A DNA stretch of 64,000 nt from the NCBI GenBank assembly GCA_022592445.1, contig JABYQR010000187.1, forward strand, positions 24,346-88,345, written 5' to 3'. The notes under the pieces are model-generated. The model worked only from the letters and a program-made list of their open reading frames with translations. It made no database searches and was not told the origin of the DNA. Within the stretch, counting starts at the first letter, position 1; every line of letters begins with the position of its first letter. This DNA is from Cytidiella melzeri. Taxonomy: Eukaryota > Basidiomycota > Agaricomycetes > Polyporales > Irpicaceae. Below, in pieces: positions 43,157-54,400 of this stretch. A program made the translations under genes and the position numbers.

Positions 43157-45146
43157 TCCAGGCCGTGATTCGAGCTGTGGAAGCACGCGCCCCATGTTTA
43201 CCATGTACCAATAGATTTCCGTACTCGCGTCTGATGTACTAGAGACTGGTTCTGACTCCAAACATTTTCATGTACTCATCACAGTCTCAGGAGTGTGGAG
43301 ATCTAAAGAAGTCGCAGCAATGATTGATAGTGGAGCCTCAACACTATTCATTCATAAACAGTTTGTTTGAGAGCATTGTATTAGGACCCAGAAGTTGAAA
43401 GAGCCCATTCCGGTGTACAACATAGATGGAACCCCAAATCAAGATGGGGCTATTGATGAAGTTGCCATTCTCAATATGAGGATAGGAGACCACAAGGAGA
43501 GGACCATCTTCATGGTCACCAATATTGGGCCAGAAGACATGATCATAGAAATTGATTGGTTGCGGTATCACAACCCCACCATTGATTGGTATGAAGGCAT
43601 CATCAAGATGGATGGATGTCCTGATGCGTGTAAACCCAGGGAACGGGTTGAGAAAGCAAAGGAGGCTGCAGCTAAGAGAACAGCTGAGCCTAAACAGAAG
43701 AAGAGGAGTTCAGGATTGCAGAAAGTTGTGGAACAACTTCTGTACTTGCCAGTGGATACGGAGGAAGCCGAAGAAGACATTGAGAAAACCACAGAAGGTT
43801 CAGGAAGTTTGAATGTAGCTGAATCGCCGAAGTTACAGGCGCAGGCCACTACTCAGCTTGGTGGAAAAGGAACTCCCCGACGCATTCTATGCACACATTT
43901 GCCTTCTTGTACCATGTACGACACCTATGGTACAAGAAGGCAAATGTTTGTTCACTCTAGCAGGATACACGTACTCTAGTGAGCTAGCAGAGGTTGAGAA
44001 CCGGGTGAAACCGGTGAAAACCTTTGAGGAGATGGTGCCTGAGCAATATCAACAACATGCTCATATTTTCTCTGAGACAGAATCTCAACGACTTCCAGAA
44101 CACAAGTTGTACAACTATGCAACTGAGTTGAGTCCGGAAGCAAAAGGATTCCACGCAAAAGTTTACCTGCTGTCCCACCCTGAGCAAGAAGAGCTTGACA
44201 AGTTTATCTGAGAGAACCTAGAAAAAGGGTACATTCGACTTTTGAAGTCCCCAATGGCATCACACTTCTTCTTTGTCAAGAAAAAGGATGGAAAGTTACA
44301 CCCAGTGCAGGATTACTGGAAGTTGAACGAAGTCACAATCAAAAACAGATGCCCATTGCTGTTGATCTCCAAACTCATGGATAGACTGCGAGGCGCTAAG
44401 TTCTTTACCAAACTAGATGTCAGATGCGGATATAACAATGTCCGTATCAAAGAAGGTGATGAACACAAGGCAGTGTTTGTCACCAACCGAGGACTCTTCA
44501 AACCAACTGTCATGTTCTTTGGACTCACAACTCTCTGGCTACGTTCCAGAACATGATGAATGATATTTTTGCCGACCTCATTGCCGAGGGCAAAGTCACG
44601 ATTTACTTGGATGATATCCTTATACACTTCAAGGAGATATCCGAACATTGAGAAGTGGTACATGAAGTCCTAAAACGGCTCAGGCAACATGACCTGTTTT
44701 TGAAGCCTGAGAAATGCGAGTTTGAGAGGTTGGAGACGGAGTACCTTGGCGTCATCATTGGTCATAATCAGTTACACATGGACCCTGTCAAAGTAAAGGC
44801 AGTGGCTGAATGGCCTGTACCGCAGAACGTCTCCAATATCCGCCAATTCTGCAGGTTTGCAAATTTCTACCGAAGATTCATCAGGGACTTCAGAAAGATA
44901 TGTAAGCCCCTAAATCATCTCACAGGCAAGGTTCCTTGGAAATGGGGCCCTGAAGAGCAGTCAGTGTTTGATGAACTCCATCGACAATTTGTGGAAGCGC
45001 CGGTGTTGGCAATGTGGAGTTTTGATAGACCCACACGTTTGAAAACAGATGCATCCGGATATGCAATGGGAGGGGTATTGGAACAACAAGCCGAAGATGG
45101 CACATGGCATCCAGTAGCCTATCAGTCTGAAGGCATGACTGAGACC
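43157..45146 (+). pseudogene. Pol (protease to mid-RNase H), family B copy 2
   Basis: Protease motif AAMIDSGASTLF near 43320 is followed by a TGA at 43368-43370 and by the hairpin at 43895-43947. RT blocks are [33 protein letters not shown] (first catalytic Asp present), a frame change near 44540 and the YLDDILI motif near 44610. The thumb and the RNase H start (KTDASGYAMGGVLEQQ) follow to 45140. Stops at 44208-44210 and 44649-44651 are TGA. The protein then reads into the family D LTR. Inactive. Confidence 0.85.
43895..43947. repeat. Perfect 21-bp inverted repeat in B pol, copy 2
   Basis: Identical to the structure at 19019-19071: 21-bp arms and an 11-nt loop. Confidence 0.9.
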
Positions 45147-45660
45147 TGTCACATATTTTCAATGTTTCTACAAGACTTGCCTTACCAGGCAATGGTATCA
45201 ATGGGAATATTTAAGCACTTATCAGGCGCTTATCCAGCGCTTATCCAGCGTCTATCTAGGTGCTCATCCAGCGCTTATCAGGCGCTTATTCCGGCACTTA
45301 TTCTCAGTGCCTATCAATTGATGTGCTAATGCGCCTCCTGTCTCTAACGCTGATGCACTCCTTTCCTTATCTGTGTATCACATGATAGAACTCTCTGGAA
45401 CCTTGTGGAACATGCTGGAACTATGATGTCATAGTATAGAACATTCCATTAGATGATGTCATAGTTCTTAGAACCTTCTGGAAAAGTCTAGCCTTGGGAC
45501 TGGGTCATGGGGTCAGGTCATGGGGACAATTGCTATCAGTTGATTATTGAAGTGGCACCACTAGGGCATATAGCATGCTTAGTAAGGTAGATTACTTTGC
45601 TTACTCATGTAGGTATTAGGGGTCTTAGGGTAGTACCTGGGGTCCTCCCCTTCATGTATA
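45147..45660 (+). repeat. Family D LTR, 5' part (plus)
   Basis: Begins TGTCACATATTTTC within the family B RNase H and follows the family D LTR to CCTTCATGTATA, where similarity stops. At 45214-45300 it carries tandem degenerate units of CAGCGCTTAT type. Confidence 0.85.
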
Positions 45661-46292
45661 GATGGAGTAGGGGGCCTTGCGGCCGGACCTAGCAGTGATA
45701 TAGCAAGAAAGTGGCATGGTGACTGTGTGACAAAGTGTGATGAGCTTGTCAGCTCAGTGGTGTGCAAAACAAATCTCCATAAAGGAGAGGTCTTGTGGGT
45801 GCGTGAGGTAGTGCCAGCGCTGGCCTGGACTCTCTCTCCAGGTCCGGTGGTGAATAGGATCTCCATCACGGTTCCACCCGTGCGGCAAATGGTTGGCGGA
45901 TCAGTATTACACTGACCCTAAGTCCGGCCAGAACAAGTTACCCGTCTTCGTGCCTAGGCACTCATGGGCTTCTAGTCCTGTTGTCTAGCTCTTATAACGA
46001 GCGTCTGACACCAGACTCCACTATTGCCTGTGGGAAGGCACACTTTCATCATGTTAGCATAGTGCCAACCCCTGCTCTGATCAGCTCTAGAGCGTCGGGC
46101 GAGAGGGTGATTCAAGTTATGCATATCAAGGCAAAGCCTAGACATGACTACCACTTAGAGACTATGGTCCGGCTACCTCTATGTCTAGAGGATTTGTAAG
46201 GGGCCACGCACAGGCACAAGACCTAGAAGAAAGGGGAAAGAAACCTCCAGCACGTCCAGAGACGTGAGGGAGTAGGGCCAGTCTTATCCAAA
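45661..46292. other. Unassigned spacer between inverted D LTRs
   Basis: 632 bp with no similarity to other parts of the window that I can see. Two plus-strand frames (45727-45915 and 45981-46199) have protein-like composition but no motif or start context. Could be a remnant of an unrelated element. Confidence 0.35.
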
Positions 46293-47005
46293 TGTAACAG
46301 TTAAGGTTACTACTTACCAGATAAGTTGTTAGACTTGAGGGGATAGAGTGAGATAGAGTGTGAGAGGTGTGGTGAGTGAAGTACTGGGGAGTACTGAGTA
46401 GTCCTTTATCAACAGAGTGGATAAGACTGAGGGGATGTGCCCTCAGGAGTGCCTCTATATATACATGAAGGAGAGGACCCCAGGTACTACCCTAAGACCC
46501 CTAATACCTACATGAGTGAGCGAAGTAATCTACCTTACTAAGCATGCCCTATGCCCTAGTGGTGCCACTTCAATAATCAACCGATAGCAATTGTCCCCAT
46601 GACCTGACCCCATGACCCAGTCCCAAGGCTAGACTTGTTCTAGCTTGTTCTAAGACAAGGCTAGACTTTTCCAGAAGGTTCTAAGAACTATGACATCATC
46701 TAATGGAATGTTCTATACTATGACATCATAGTTCCAGCATGTTCCACAAGGTTCCAGAGAGTTCTATCATGTGATACACAGATAAGGAAAGGAGTGCATC
46801 AGCGTTAGAGACAGGAGGCGCATTAGCACATCAATTGATAGGCACTGAGAATAAGCGCTGGAATAAGCGCCTGATAAGCGCTGGATGAGCACCTAAATAG
46901 ACGCCGAATAAGCGCTGGATAAGCGCCTGATAAGTGCTTAAATATTCCCATTAATACCGTTGCCTGGTAAGGCAAGTCTTGTAGAAACATTGAAAATATG
47001 TGACA
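46293..47005 (-). repeat. Family D LTR, full length (minus)
   Basis: On the minus strand it begins TGTCACATATTTTC and ends AACTGTTACA, 713 bp, matching the 3' LTR of the family D element at 58249-58925. It is inverted relative to the copy at 45147-45660. Confidence 0.88.
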
Positions 47006-47323
47006 GGGGTCAGGTCATGGGGACAATTGCTATTGGTTGATTATTGAAGTGGCACCACTAGGGCATAGGGCATGCTTAGTAAAGTAGATTACTTCACTTA
47101 CTCATGTAGGTATTAGGGGTCTTAGAGTAGTACCTGGGGTCCTCCCCTTCATGTATATATAGAGGCACTCCTGAGGGCATATCCCCTCAGTCTTATCCAC
47201 TCTGTTGATCAAGGACTACTTCGTACTTCCCAGTACTCACTCTCACCAACACTCTACTCTTTATCTCTCTATCTCCCCCTCAAGTTAAACACTTATCTGG
47301 TGAGTGTAACCTTAACTGTTACA
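47006..47323 (+). repeat. Family D LTR, 3' part (plus)
   Basis: Starts at GGGTCAGGTCATGGGG, directly at the end of the inverted copy, and continues through the TATATATAGAGGC promoter box to AACTGTTACA at 47323. Confidence 0.85.
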
Positions 47324-47550
47324 CAGTGCAGCTATGAGGCAACAAGGTAGAAGTGGTAGTTTAGTAATGCAAGTGAGCTAGGAGGGCAATGCTACCCATA
47401 TTGCAAGCAGAAGAGCAAACACAGCAAACAAAAATACATACAGTGCTAAAGTACAAACATGAAGTGAACATGCAAAGAGTAAGAAGGTGAAGAATACAGA
47501 AGAATATGTCAAATGTTCAAAACCTATTCTTCAATAATATCAGGAGCTGA
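47324..47550. other. AT-rich stretch without gene
   Basis: No open frame, repeat or splice structure supported. Confidence 0.4.
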
Positions 47551-48041
47551 TGTGTGGTGGAAGTCTTGCATCAATACTTGAAGTATCTCTCAATGTATTA
47601 TTAGTCAGAATCTTTGAAGTGCTCATTCAATATTTCCATCAAGAATTCTCTTATGGTATTTCATTGCTTTGAGCTGAAAGTATTCTGTTATTAGGGCTGT
47701 TGTCAACTTTTGAAGATTCAATTCTGCTCTCAATAACAAATAACCTTCTTGCATTTCCGTAAGGGTGTTCTTTTTGAGTGCACACAAGGTAAGTATGACT
47801 GATATGTACTTGGAACCTACGTGTGTACAAGATAAAAATATACTCTCTAAATCTACCAGATCTCAGTTCTAAATACTGAGATCTGCTACTGCGTAGTACT
47901 ACTATATACGGTATGCTATTTTTCCCACAATGGGCGCTGGCCCACTATCTAATCAATACAAGTAATGGCCAGATCTACTGATCTGGCCTCAGGATGCTTG
48001 CGCATCAAGTGGTGCTTGCGCACATATACCAAGCCCTAACA
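47551..48041 (-). repeat. Putative LTR of another (copia-like) element
   Basis: On the minus strand a purine tract (TCTAGGGGGAGGG) precedes TGTTAGGGCTTGG at 48041, the usual layout of a polypurine tract and LTR start. A TATATA box lies near 47910, and a possible CA end (CACCACACA) lies near 47551. A short inverted repeat with GAGATCTG arms is at about 47860-47890. No second copy is in the window, so boundaries are tentative. 48042-48370 has no credible gene. Confidence 0.4.
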
Positions 48042-48370
48042 CCCTCCCCCTAGACGAGACATTGGGGTACACAATGAAAGTTGAAGAACCAGCAGTCAAT
48101 AGTGTATGTAATATGGCCTTGCGACTGGGTGTATGCAATAATGGGCCTCTACATGATAGGGCCCAGTGGTTCTGACTTCTTGAAGCCGTGGTCGGAGGGT
48201 GACGGCGACCTTGAAGGTGGCAAAGGATACAATGGGGAGTCCCACGGGAACACAGCCGACAGCCACTGGTTGATCTTGGCAACCTGTGGCGAGGTGATGA
48301 TTTCAATGTTGAGGAACAGTAACTCGCCTTCCACCTCTTGCAGCCATCAATGCACATTGTCCTCCGTGGG

Positions 48371-49113
48371 TGTCGTGGATGGCCCGACTAGCCCTTATTT
48401 TCGCATTTTACCTCTAGTTTATAACTTGAAACCCAGTTGCAACCTAGCTTGCAACCCTCTCTGCACACGTCTATTAAGCGCCTGTATCACGTGGCTTAGA
48501 CGCTCTACATGGTCACGTTACTAGCTGCTACGTCACACTGGCACGTGACTCAGCTTATGTAAGACCACATGGCTACAGACACATGGCTCAGCCCATAGCT
48601 AGGGTTTGACGTCATAGATACCATCCACATGGGCTCCTTATTGTTCTTTCCCTATTGTTCTCTTTATGGAAGGATGTTCTCACAGGTGTGGGAATGGAAT
48701 ACAATAGTTGGTCTCCTTTTAGATAGATTCTCTCACGGGTAGAGTTCTTGGCAAGGACTAGACAATAGCTATTGTTCTCTTTTAGGTAGTTCTTTTGTTC
48801 TTCGTTCACACGGCTTCTTGCAAAGCCTGCCCTCAACATGGTCTGTGCGCAGGTCCCTGAAGTCTATATATACTGCTGCATGTACGCTCCTAGCCCCCCA
48901 TCTCGACCTCTTGGTCTTTACTGGGCTAGGTAAGCAACCCCCTCTTGTACTACATAGCTGGTAGTAACAATACTAACTTGGTCTTTACTGGGCTAGCAAC
49001 TTGAACAAAGTCTGATAGCTGGTGAAAGCATTGTGCTCTACGCCTGCCACCACCTCCTCGTCGTTTTCCACTCCGTGTCCCTTTTAGTTGCGTCGAGCTT
49101 TGTCTCCGTGACA
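48371..49113 (+). repeat. Family C 5' LTR
   Basis: 743 bp, begins TGTCGTGGATGG and ends CTCCGTGACA. A TATATATA box is near 48866. Flanks are GTGGG (left) and GTGGT (right of the 3' LTR), a target duplication with one mismatch. Compared with the 3' LTR it is 10 bases longer. Confidence 0.93.
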
Positions 49114-49259
49114 TTAGGTCGAGATCGTTGTGAAACCCTGGGTTCCCCCATTCCCACCGTTTAAAAAAGTTTATTCCTGTTTGACGAGTACGTCTCCGGT
49201 CTTCTCATACCGTTGAGCTACGCTTACGTCGTCCGTTTTCACCCCCTACGCGTTGTCTA

Positions 49260-49988
49260 GTGCCTAAAGACACGCGCCCCCGTTTCTCTAAGAACCGCCC
49301 TGCCACTGAGCCTCAGCTCAAGAGGTCTCTTCCACCATCTTTCCTCGACGCTCTCGCTGAAAAGCGCAAGAGTGGTCAACCTCATCGCTGGTCTGACAAA
49401 GACCTGGTCACCGTCGCGAAGTACGTGTCCAAGAAGCCGCCTGTCAAAGGCATCACCCTCACCGTCCCCTCATACGAGGAAAATTGTCAACTCCGTGCCT
49501 CTGCACGAGCATACGGAGAACGAGCTGCTGAGGAGCGTGACCGCACCTTAGCTGAGCAACAGACCCACAAGCTCACTCTCGCAGAGCGACTAGCAAAGCT
49601 CCCTGCACCAACTCCCGCCCCCGCAGCACCTAAGCCGGTACTCATCGACTTTAAAAAGTTGTCACCGGTAGATCTCGTGGGCATCTTCAGGCCAAAACTC
49701 ACCGCCGTCCGCACTCGCCTGCAAGCTCTCACAGAGCTTGAAGAACTCCTGAACCGTGCCAACCCCGACCACCGTCGCGCCCTGCTTCACCTTGTCAACA
49801 AGGTTAATCGTTTCCTCAACCGAGTCGACGATCTCGCACCCGTCACAGCAGACCGCAAGTGGCAGCTCCTAGATTGGGGTTGCAAAGCCATTGGGAAAGT
49901 TTCTTTCAAGCAGCTTCGTAAAAACTACGATAGAGTTCTCGCGCAACTTAACGTAGTCAATAGTGATAGCTACTTTGAGTGGATCTAG
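49260..49988 (+). CDS. Conserved pre-gag ORF of family C (242 aa)
   Basis: The frame is open from 49185 to the TAG at 49986-49988. The first conserved codons are GTGCCTAAAGAC at 49260, preceded by TTGTCTAG; there is no ATG, so an upstream exon or a non-AUG start is likely. The protein is basic at the N-terminus (RPRFSKNRPATEPQLKR), has a charged helix (RAYGERAAEERDRTLAEQQ), and a C-terminal helical domain (LQALTELEELLNRANPDHRR; LLDWGCKAIGKVSFKQLRKN). Family B carries a clear homologue in the same place. No known domain recognised. Position before the capsid region suggests a Gag-associated role, which is inference. Confidence 0.8.
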   Translation: MPKDTRPRFSKNRPATEPQLKRSLPPSFLDALAEKRKSGQPHRWSDKDLVTVAKYVSKKPPVKGITLTVPSYEENCQLRASARAYGERAAEERDRTLAEQQTHKLTLAERLAKLPAPTPAPAAPKPVLIDFKKLSPVDLVGIFRPKLTAVRTRLQALTELEELLNRANPDHRRALLHLVNKVNRFLNRVDDLAPVTADRKWQLLDWGCKAIGKVSFKQLRKNYDRVLAQLNVVNSDSYFEWI

Positions 49989-49995
49989 ATAGTCC

Positions 49996-51468
49996 ACAGT
50001 TTCGCCCACCACGTCTTGCGAAAATTACATACATTTCTTCGATTCGAGCACGGTCACAGACGACCACTTCTACGAAGGTCTATTCTACGAGTGTGACGAC
50101 CAACCGTGCCCAAACCGGTACACTCAGGCAGACCCAACAGAAGCAGTCAATAGCGAATACTACGCCGGACAGCACCAGACACCCAACAAAGAAAACCTAC
50201 GCCTCATTACCTCACAAGACATGGATCCCAATCAGCCCGCCGCCCCTGCTGCCCCTGCTGCCCCAGTTGCCAACCTGAGCCAGCAAGACGTCTTAAATAT
50301 GCTGGGCGTCCTGACACAAAGAATGGTTGACCTTACCAACCAGGTGGCTGCACTTGCCGCCGCACAGACACCAGCGGTTGCCGCTGCTACGCACACTTCT
50401 CGGGAGAGAAGCATCGTCGAGAAGCCAGTCTCCTTCAAGGGGAAAACATCATCGGAAGCCAGGCTCTTCCGCCATGCCTTTATCGTCTGGGCCCAGAACC
50501 AGGGCAAGGCGTTCTTCCAGCAAGACGCCCAAGGCCAGGTCCGGCTGGACAGCAACGGTGCGAGGATCTTTGATCCCCACAAACTGATCACCAGTGCCCT
50601 GTCCTTCATGCAGGAAGACGCTGCTGATTGGGCTCGCCCTCACATCGAGGAGTTGGCCAATAGCAAACCAGCATTTGGAAATGACTGGGACACGTTTATC
50701 GAGGCCTTCAAGGCAAAGTTTGAGCCTATTGACGCGGTCATGGAGGCCAAGACTAAGGTTACCGGCATGAAGCAGGGTAACAAGACATTCGCCGCCCACA
50801 TCTCGGAGTTCGAGACCTGGGCCCCTCGCACTGGCTGGAGCCAGCAGGACCTTTTCGACCGTCTCAAGTCGAGCTTGAGTACGGAATACCTTCAGCGCGT
50901 CTCTTACTTCCAGACCCACGCCACAACCTACGATGCGCTCAAAGACCAATGCAAGGCTGTAGATGCGCAGCTTGCTGACCTACGCAATAGCACGGGGAAG
51001 GTCATGGTGGATAGTTCTTCGGGACACGGCAAGTCCCACCAGCAAGCGTTCCGCGATCCCAATGCTATGGAGATCGACGCGTCCCGCTTCTCCGCCTCTT
51101 TTGACTCGCTCTTTGCGGGTCTGGGCAAGCAGGAAATCTTCCAGAAATGGAAGAAGGAGATGAGCAAGCACTGCTCGGTTTGTGGATCCGAGAACCACAA
51201 AAAGAGGGACTCAAAGCACCCCGATGACCCGGTCTGCAACCATTGCGGTGGTACCGGTCACTGGGGGGCAGTTTGCCTGAAACGGCTTCAAGGCGTCCCT
51301 AAGGGACAAAAAGTCGCTGCAACCTCGTCGACCTCGTCGACCACTACTGCACTGAAGCAAGACGCATCCAGTGACAAGGATGCTAAGATTGCTGCTCTCA
51401 AGGACATGCTGGACATCCAGAAAAAGCAAATGGATGAAATGGCAGCCAAAATCAACGCGGTTTTTTGA
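49996..51468 (+). CDS. Gag of family C
   Basis: The first ATG is at 50221 (415 codons), but the frame is open from about 49996 and its leader (NYIHFFDSSTV; CDDQPCPNRYTQ) is similar to the family B leader, so translation probably begins earlier. It has an Ala/Pro-rich stretch, a capsid region (EKPVSFKGKTSSEARLFRHA; WAPRTGWSQQDLFDRLKSSL), two Cys clusters (HCSVCGSENHKK and CNHCGGTGHWGAVC, the latter a canonical zinc knuckle), and a C-terminal coiled coil (LKDMLDIQKKQMDEMAAK). It ends TGA at 51466-51468 after GGTTTTTT, and pol overlaps in the -1 frame. Confidence 0.85.
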   Translation, partial: TVSPTTSCENYIHFFDSSTVTDDHFYEGLFYECDDQPCPNRYTQADPTEAVNSEYYAGQHQTPNKENLRLITSQDMDPNQPAAPAAPAAPVANLSQQDVLNMLGVLTQRMVDLTNQVAALAAAQTPAVAAATHTSRERSIVEKPVSFKGKTSSEARLFRHAFIVWAQNQGKAFFQQDAQGQVRLDSNGARIFDPHKLITSALSFMQEDAADWARPHIEELANSKPAFGNDWDTFIEAFKAKFEPIDAVMEAKTKVTGMKQGNKTFAAHISEFETWAPRTGWSQQDLFDRLKSSLSTEYLQRVSYFQTHATTYDALKDQCKAVDAQLADLRNSTGKVMVDSSSGHGKSHQQAFRDPNAMEIDASRFSASFDSLFAGLGKQEIFQKWKKEMSKHCSVCGSENHKKRDSKHPDDPVCNHCGGTGHWGAVCLKRLQGVPKGQKVAATSSTSSTTTALKQDASSDKDAKIAALKDMLDIQKKQMDEMAAKINAVF

Positions 51469-54400
51469 AGCGGACTCGTGACACAGCCGCAGCTGCGAGT
51501 CCCCCCGATACCCTGTCCTTGCCTCCTTTGTCGTCTTCGTCGTCTTCTGCCTCGTGTACAAAGTCTACTCCATGCCCGTCGTCTACTATCTCCTCGTGTA
51601 CTATATCATCGCTAGATCGGTTATCATCTCATTTCCGTGTACATGTACTAGTTAAAGGTCTGAATAGAAGCATTCGCGTTCCTGCAATGATCGATTCAGG
51701 AGCTACAGCTTTATTCATCAGCCACCAGTTCGTCAAGAAGCATAAGATTATTCAGCACCCGCTCGAAAGGGTTATCTCATTGCATAACATTGACGGAACT
51801 AAGAATAAAGCTGGCGGATTAACGCACTTCGTTTGCCTTACACTCACAGTCGGAGATCACACTGAAAAGGCAGAGTTTCTCGTCACGGACTTAGGTCCAG
51901 AAGACGTTATTCTTGGGCTACCATGGCTCAAGCGCGTAAACCCTACCGTCAACTGGGAAAAAGGAGAGATGACAATTCCGAGCGGCTCGGAAGAATCTCC
52001 TAACGAACCTTTCCAGAAGGTTGACGGTAACCGCAAAGAACGTAGACAGTGGGTCAAAGCCGGTATTATCCAAGACACCACTGACGAAGTCTGGTGTATG
52101 GCCGGCTTCACCTACTCTACTAAGCTTGCTGCCGAAGCAAACGAAGCTAAAGCCCAGCGCTCCTTCGAAGACATCGTTCCATCAGAGTACCACAGACACG
52201 CTAAAGTCTTCTCTGAGGAAGAGTCTAATCGGCTACCCCAGCATCAGCCCTGGGACCATTCGATTGATCTCAAACCAGACGCTCCTGAGACCATTAAATC
52301 AAAAGTTTATCCTATGCCCCTGAACAAACAAGCCGAGCTTGACAAGTTCATTCAGGAGAACCTATCAAAAGGTTACATCACGCCTTCTAAGTCTCCGATG
52401 GCTTCTCCAGTCTTCTTCATCAAAAAGAAGGACAACAAACTCCGACTTATTCAGGACTACCGCAAACTCAACGACATCACGGTAAAGAACCGTTACCCAC
52501 TACCGCTTGCTACCGACATTATCAACAAGCTCAAGGGTGCAAAGATCTTCACCAAGTTCGATGTTTGTTGGGGATATCACAATGTCCGCATCAAAGAAGG
52601 AGATGAATACAAAGCGGCTTTCGTTACCAACCGAGGACTTTTTGAACCTAAAGTCATGTTCTTCGGCCTCACGAACTCACCCGCTACCTTCCAAGCTCTG
52701 ATGGACAACATCTTCGCCGACCTCGTAGCCGAGGGCAAGGTGGCTGTCTATCTAGATGACATCTTAATCTGGAGTAACAACCTGACAGAGCACCGCAAGG
52801 TTGTTCATGAAGTCCTCGAGCGACTTCAGCAACACGATCTGTATCTTCGTCCGGAAAAGTGCGAGTTTGAGAAATCTGAGATCGAGTACCTCGGGTTGAT
52901 CATTCGCGCTGGCGAAGTAGCTATGGACCCTGTCAAAGTCCAAGCAGTTTCTACGTGGCCCACACCCAAGAACCTCAAAGAAGTCAGAGGATTCATCGGT
53001 TTGCCAACTTCTACCGCCACTTCATTCAAGACTTCTCAAAGCACGCACGGCCTCTACACGACCTGACTAAGAAGGACGTACCGTTCATCTGGGGTCCAGC
53101 ACAGCAGACTGCCTTCACGCTACTAAAGAAGGCCTTTACCACCAAGCCTATCTTGGCAGTCTGGGACCCTGAACTCCCTACACGTCTAGAAGTCGATGCC
53201 TCGGGCTATGCAACCGGTGGAATCATCTCCCAGAAATCGAAGGAAGATGGATTCTACCACCCTATTGCCTACCGGTCCGCATCTATGACTGAAGCAGAAC
53301 GTAACTACGAAATCTTTGATCGGGAGATGTTAGCCATCACCGAGGCTCTCAAAGATTGGCGCCACTACCTTGAAGGGCTCAAGGAACCGTTTGAGATCTG
53401 GACAGATCACGCGAACCTGCAGTACTGGAAGACTGTGCAACACCTCACCGACGTCAAGCACGTTGGTCACTACTTTGGCTGACTTCGACTTCGTGTTGGT
53501 ACACAAGCCTGGCAGTACCATGATACACGCTGATCCTCTCTCTCGTCTTCACTCACACGCTGTCACGGACGAAGAAGACAACAAGGATCAGGTGGTACTA
53601 AACCGGAACACTTCCGGATCCTCGCTACCAGTGCACTTGCCACTGCTTCTCCACTCGAATCAAAGATCCGAGAATGCACGGAGCAAGAAGCAGAAGTCGC
53701 ACAAGCTCTGGCTACCCTTCGAAAGAAGGGTCCTCGCAAACTTGTCGGCGGTTTACTCGAATGGGAAGAGAGTGACGGACTCATCTACTACAAGGGAAAA
53801 CTCTATATCCCTAACAACAAAGAGCTCCATCATGAAATTGTCAAATCTTGCCATGACACACCCGCGGCTGGTCATCCGGGCAAACACGGCACCATAGAGC
53901 TAGTCTCACAACACTATTGGTGGCCAAAGATGAATGCCTTCGTAGAGACTTACGTACTAGGCTGTGATCGCTGTCAGCGTACAAGTCAGCTCCACATCCT
54001 AAAGCAGTACTACAGCCTCAGGAAACTCCGGCCGGACCTTGGGAACACATCGGTGTAGATCTCATCACTCAGCTGCCACCCTCTAAGGGATTCGATTCGA
54101 TCGCGGTCTACGTTGACCATTACTCCGATCAAACGCACATCATCCCTACTACCACTAGGGTTAACGCTGAGGGGATGCCGATCTACATTACAAGAAGTAT
54201 TCCGACTTCACGGCATTCCCAAGAAGGTGTTCTCTGACCGAGGACCCCAGTTTGCAGCGCGCTTCATGCGTGCGCTCTATCACCGTTAGGCATAGAACTG
54301 GTTTTACGACCGCCTATCATCCGCAAGGAAATGGCAAAGTCGAACGCAAAAACCAGGATATCGAACAGTACCTGCGTCTATTCTGTCAGCAACGACAAGA

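Larger units (their letters stand above)
40774..45146 (+). mobile_element. Ty3/gypsy family B, copy 2, resumed after element A
   Basis: The remainder of the 5' LTR ends TTCCTGACA at 40893. The interior carries the pre-gag ORF, gag, and pol to the middle of RNase H, where a family D LTR begins (45147). It extends about 1.05 kb further into pol than copy 1. No 3' LTR of family B is present. Confidence 0.9.

Noticed and set aside
53563..53897. Separate plus-strand protein after RNase H in family C
   Set aside because: It is the wrong frame of the RNase H-integrase linker after a one-base loss. The minus copy at 63.2-63.6 kb shows the proper frame.
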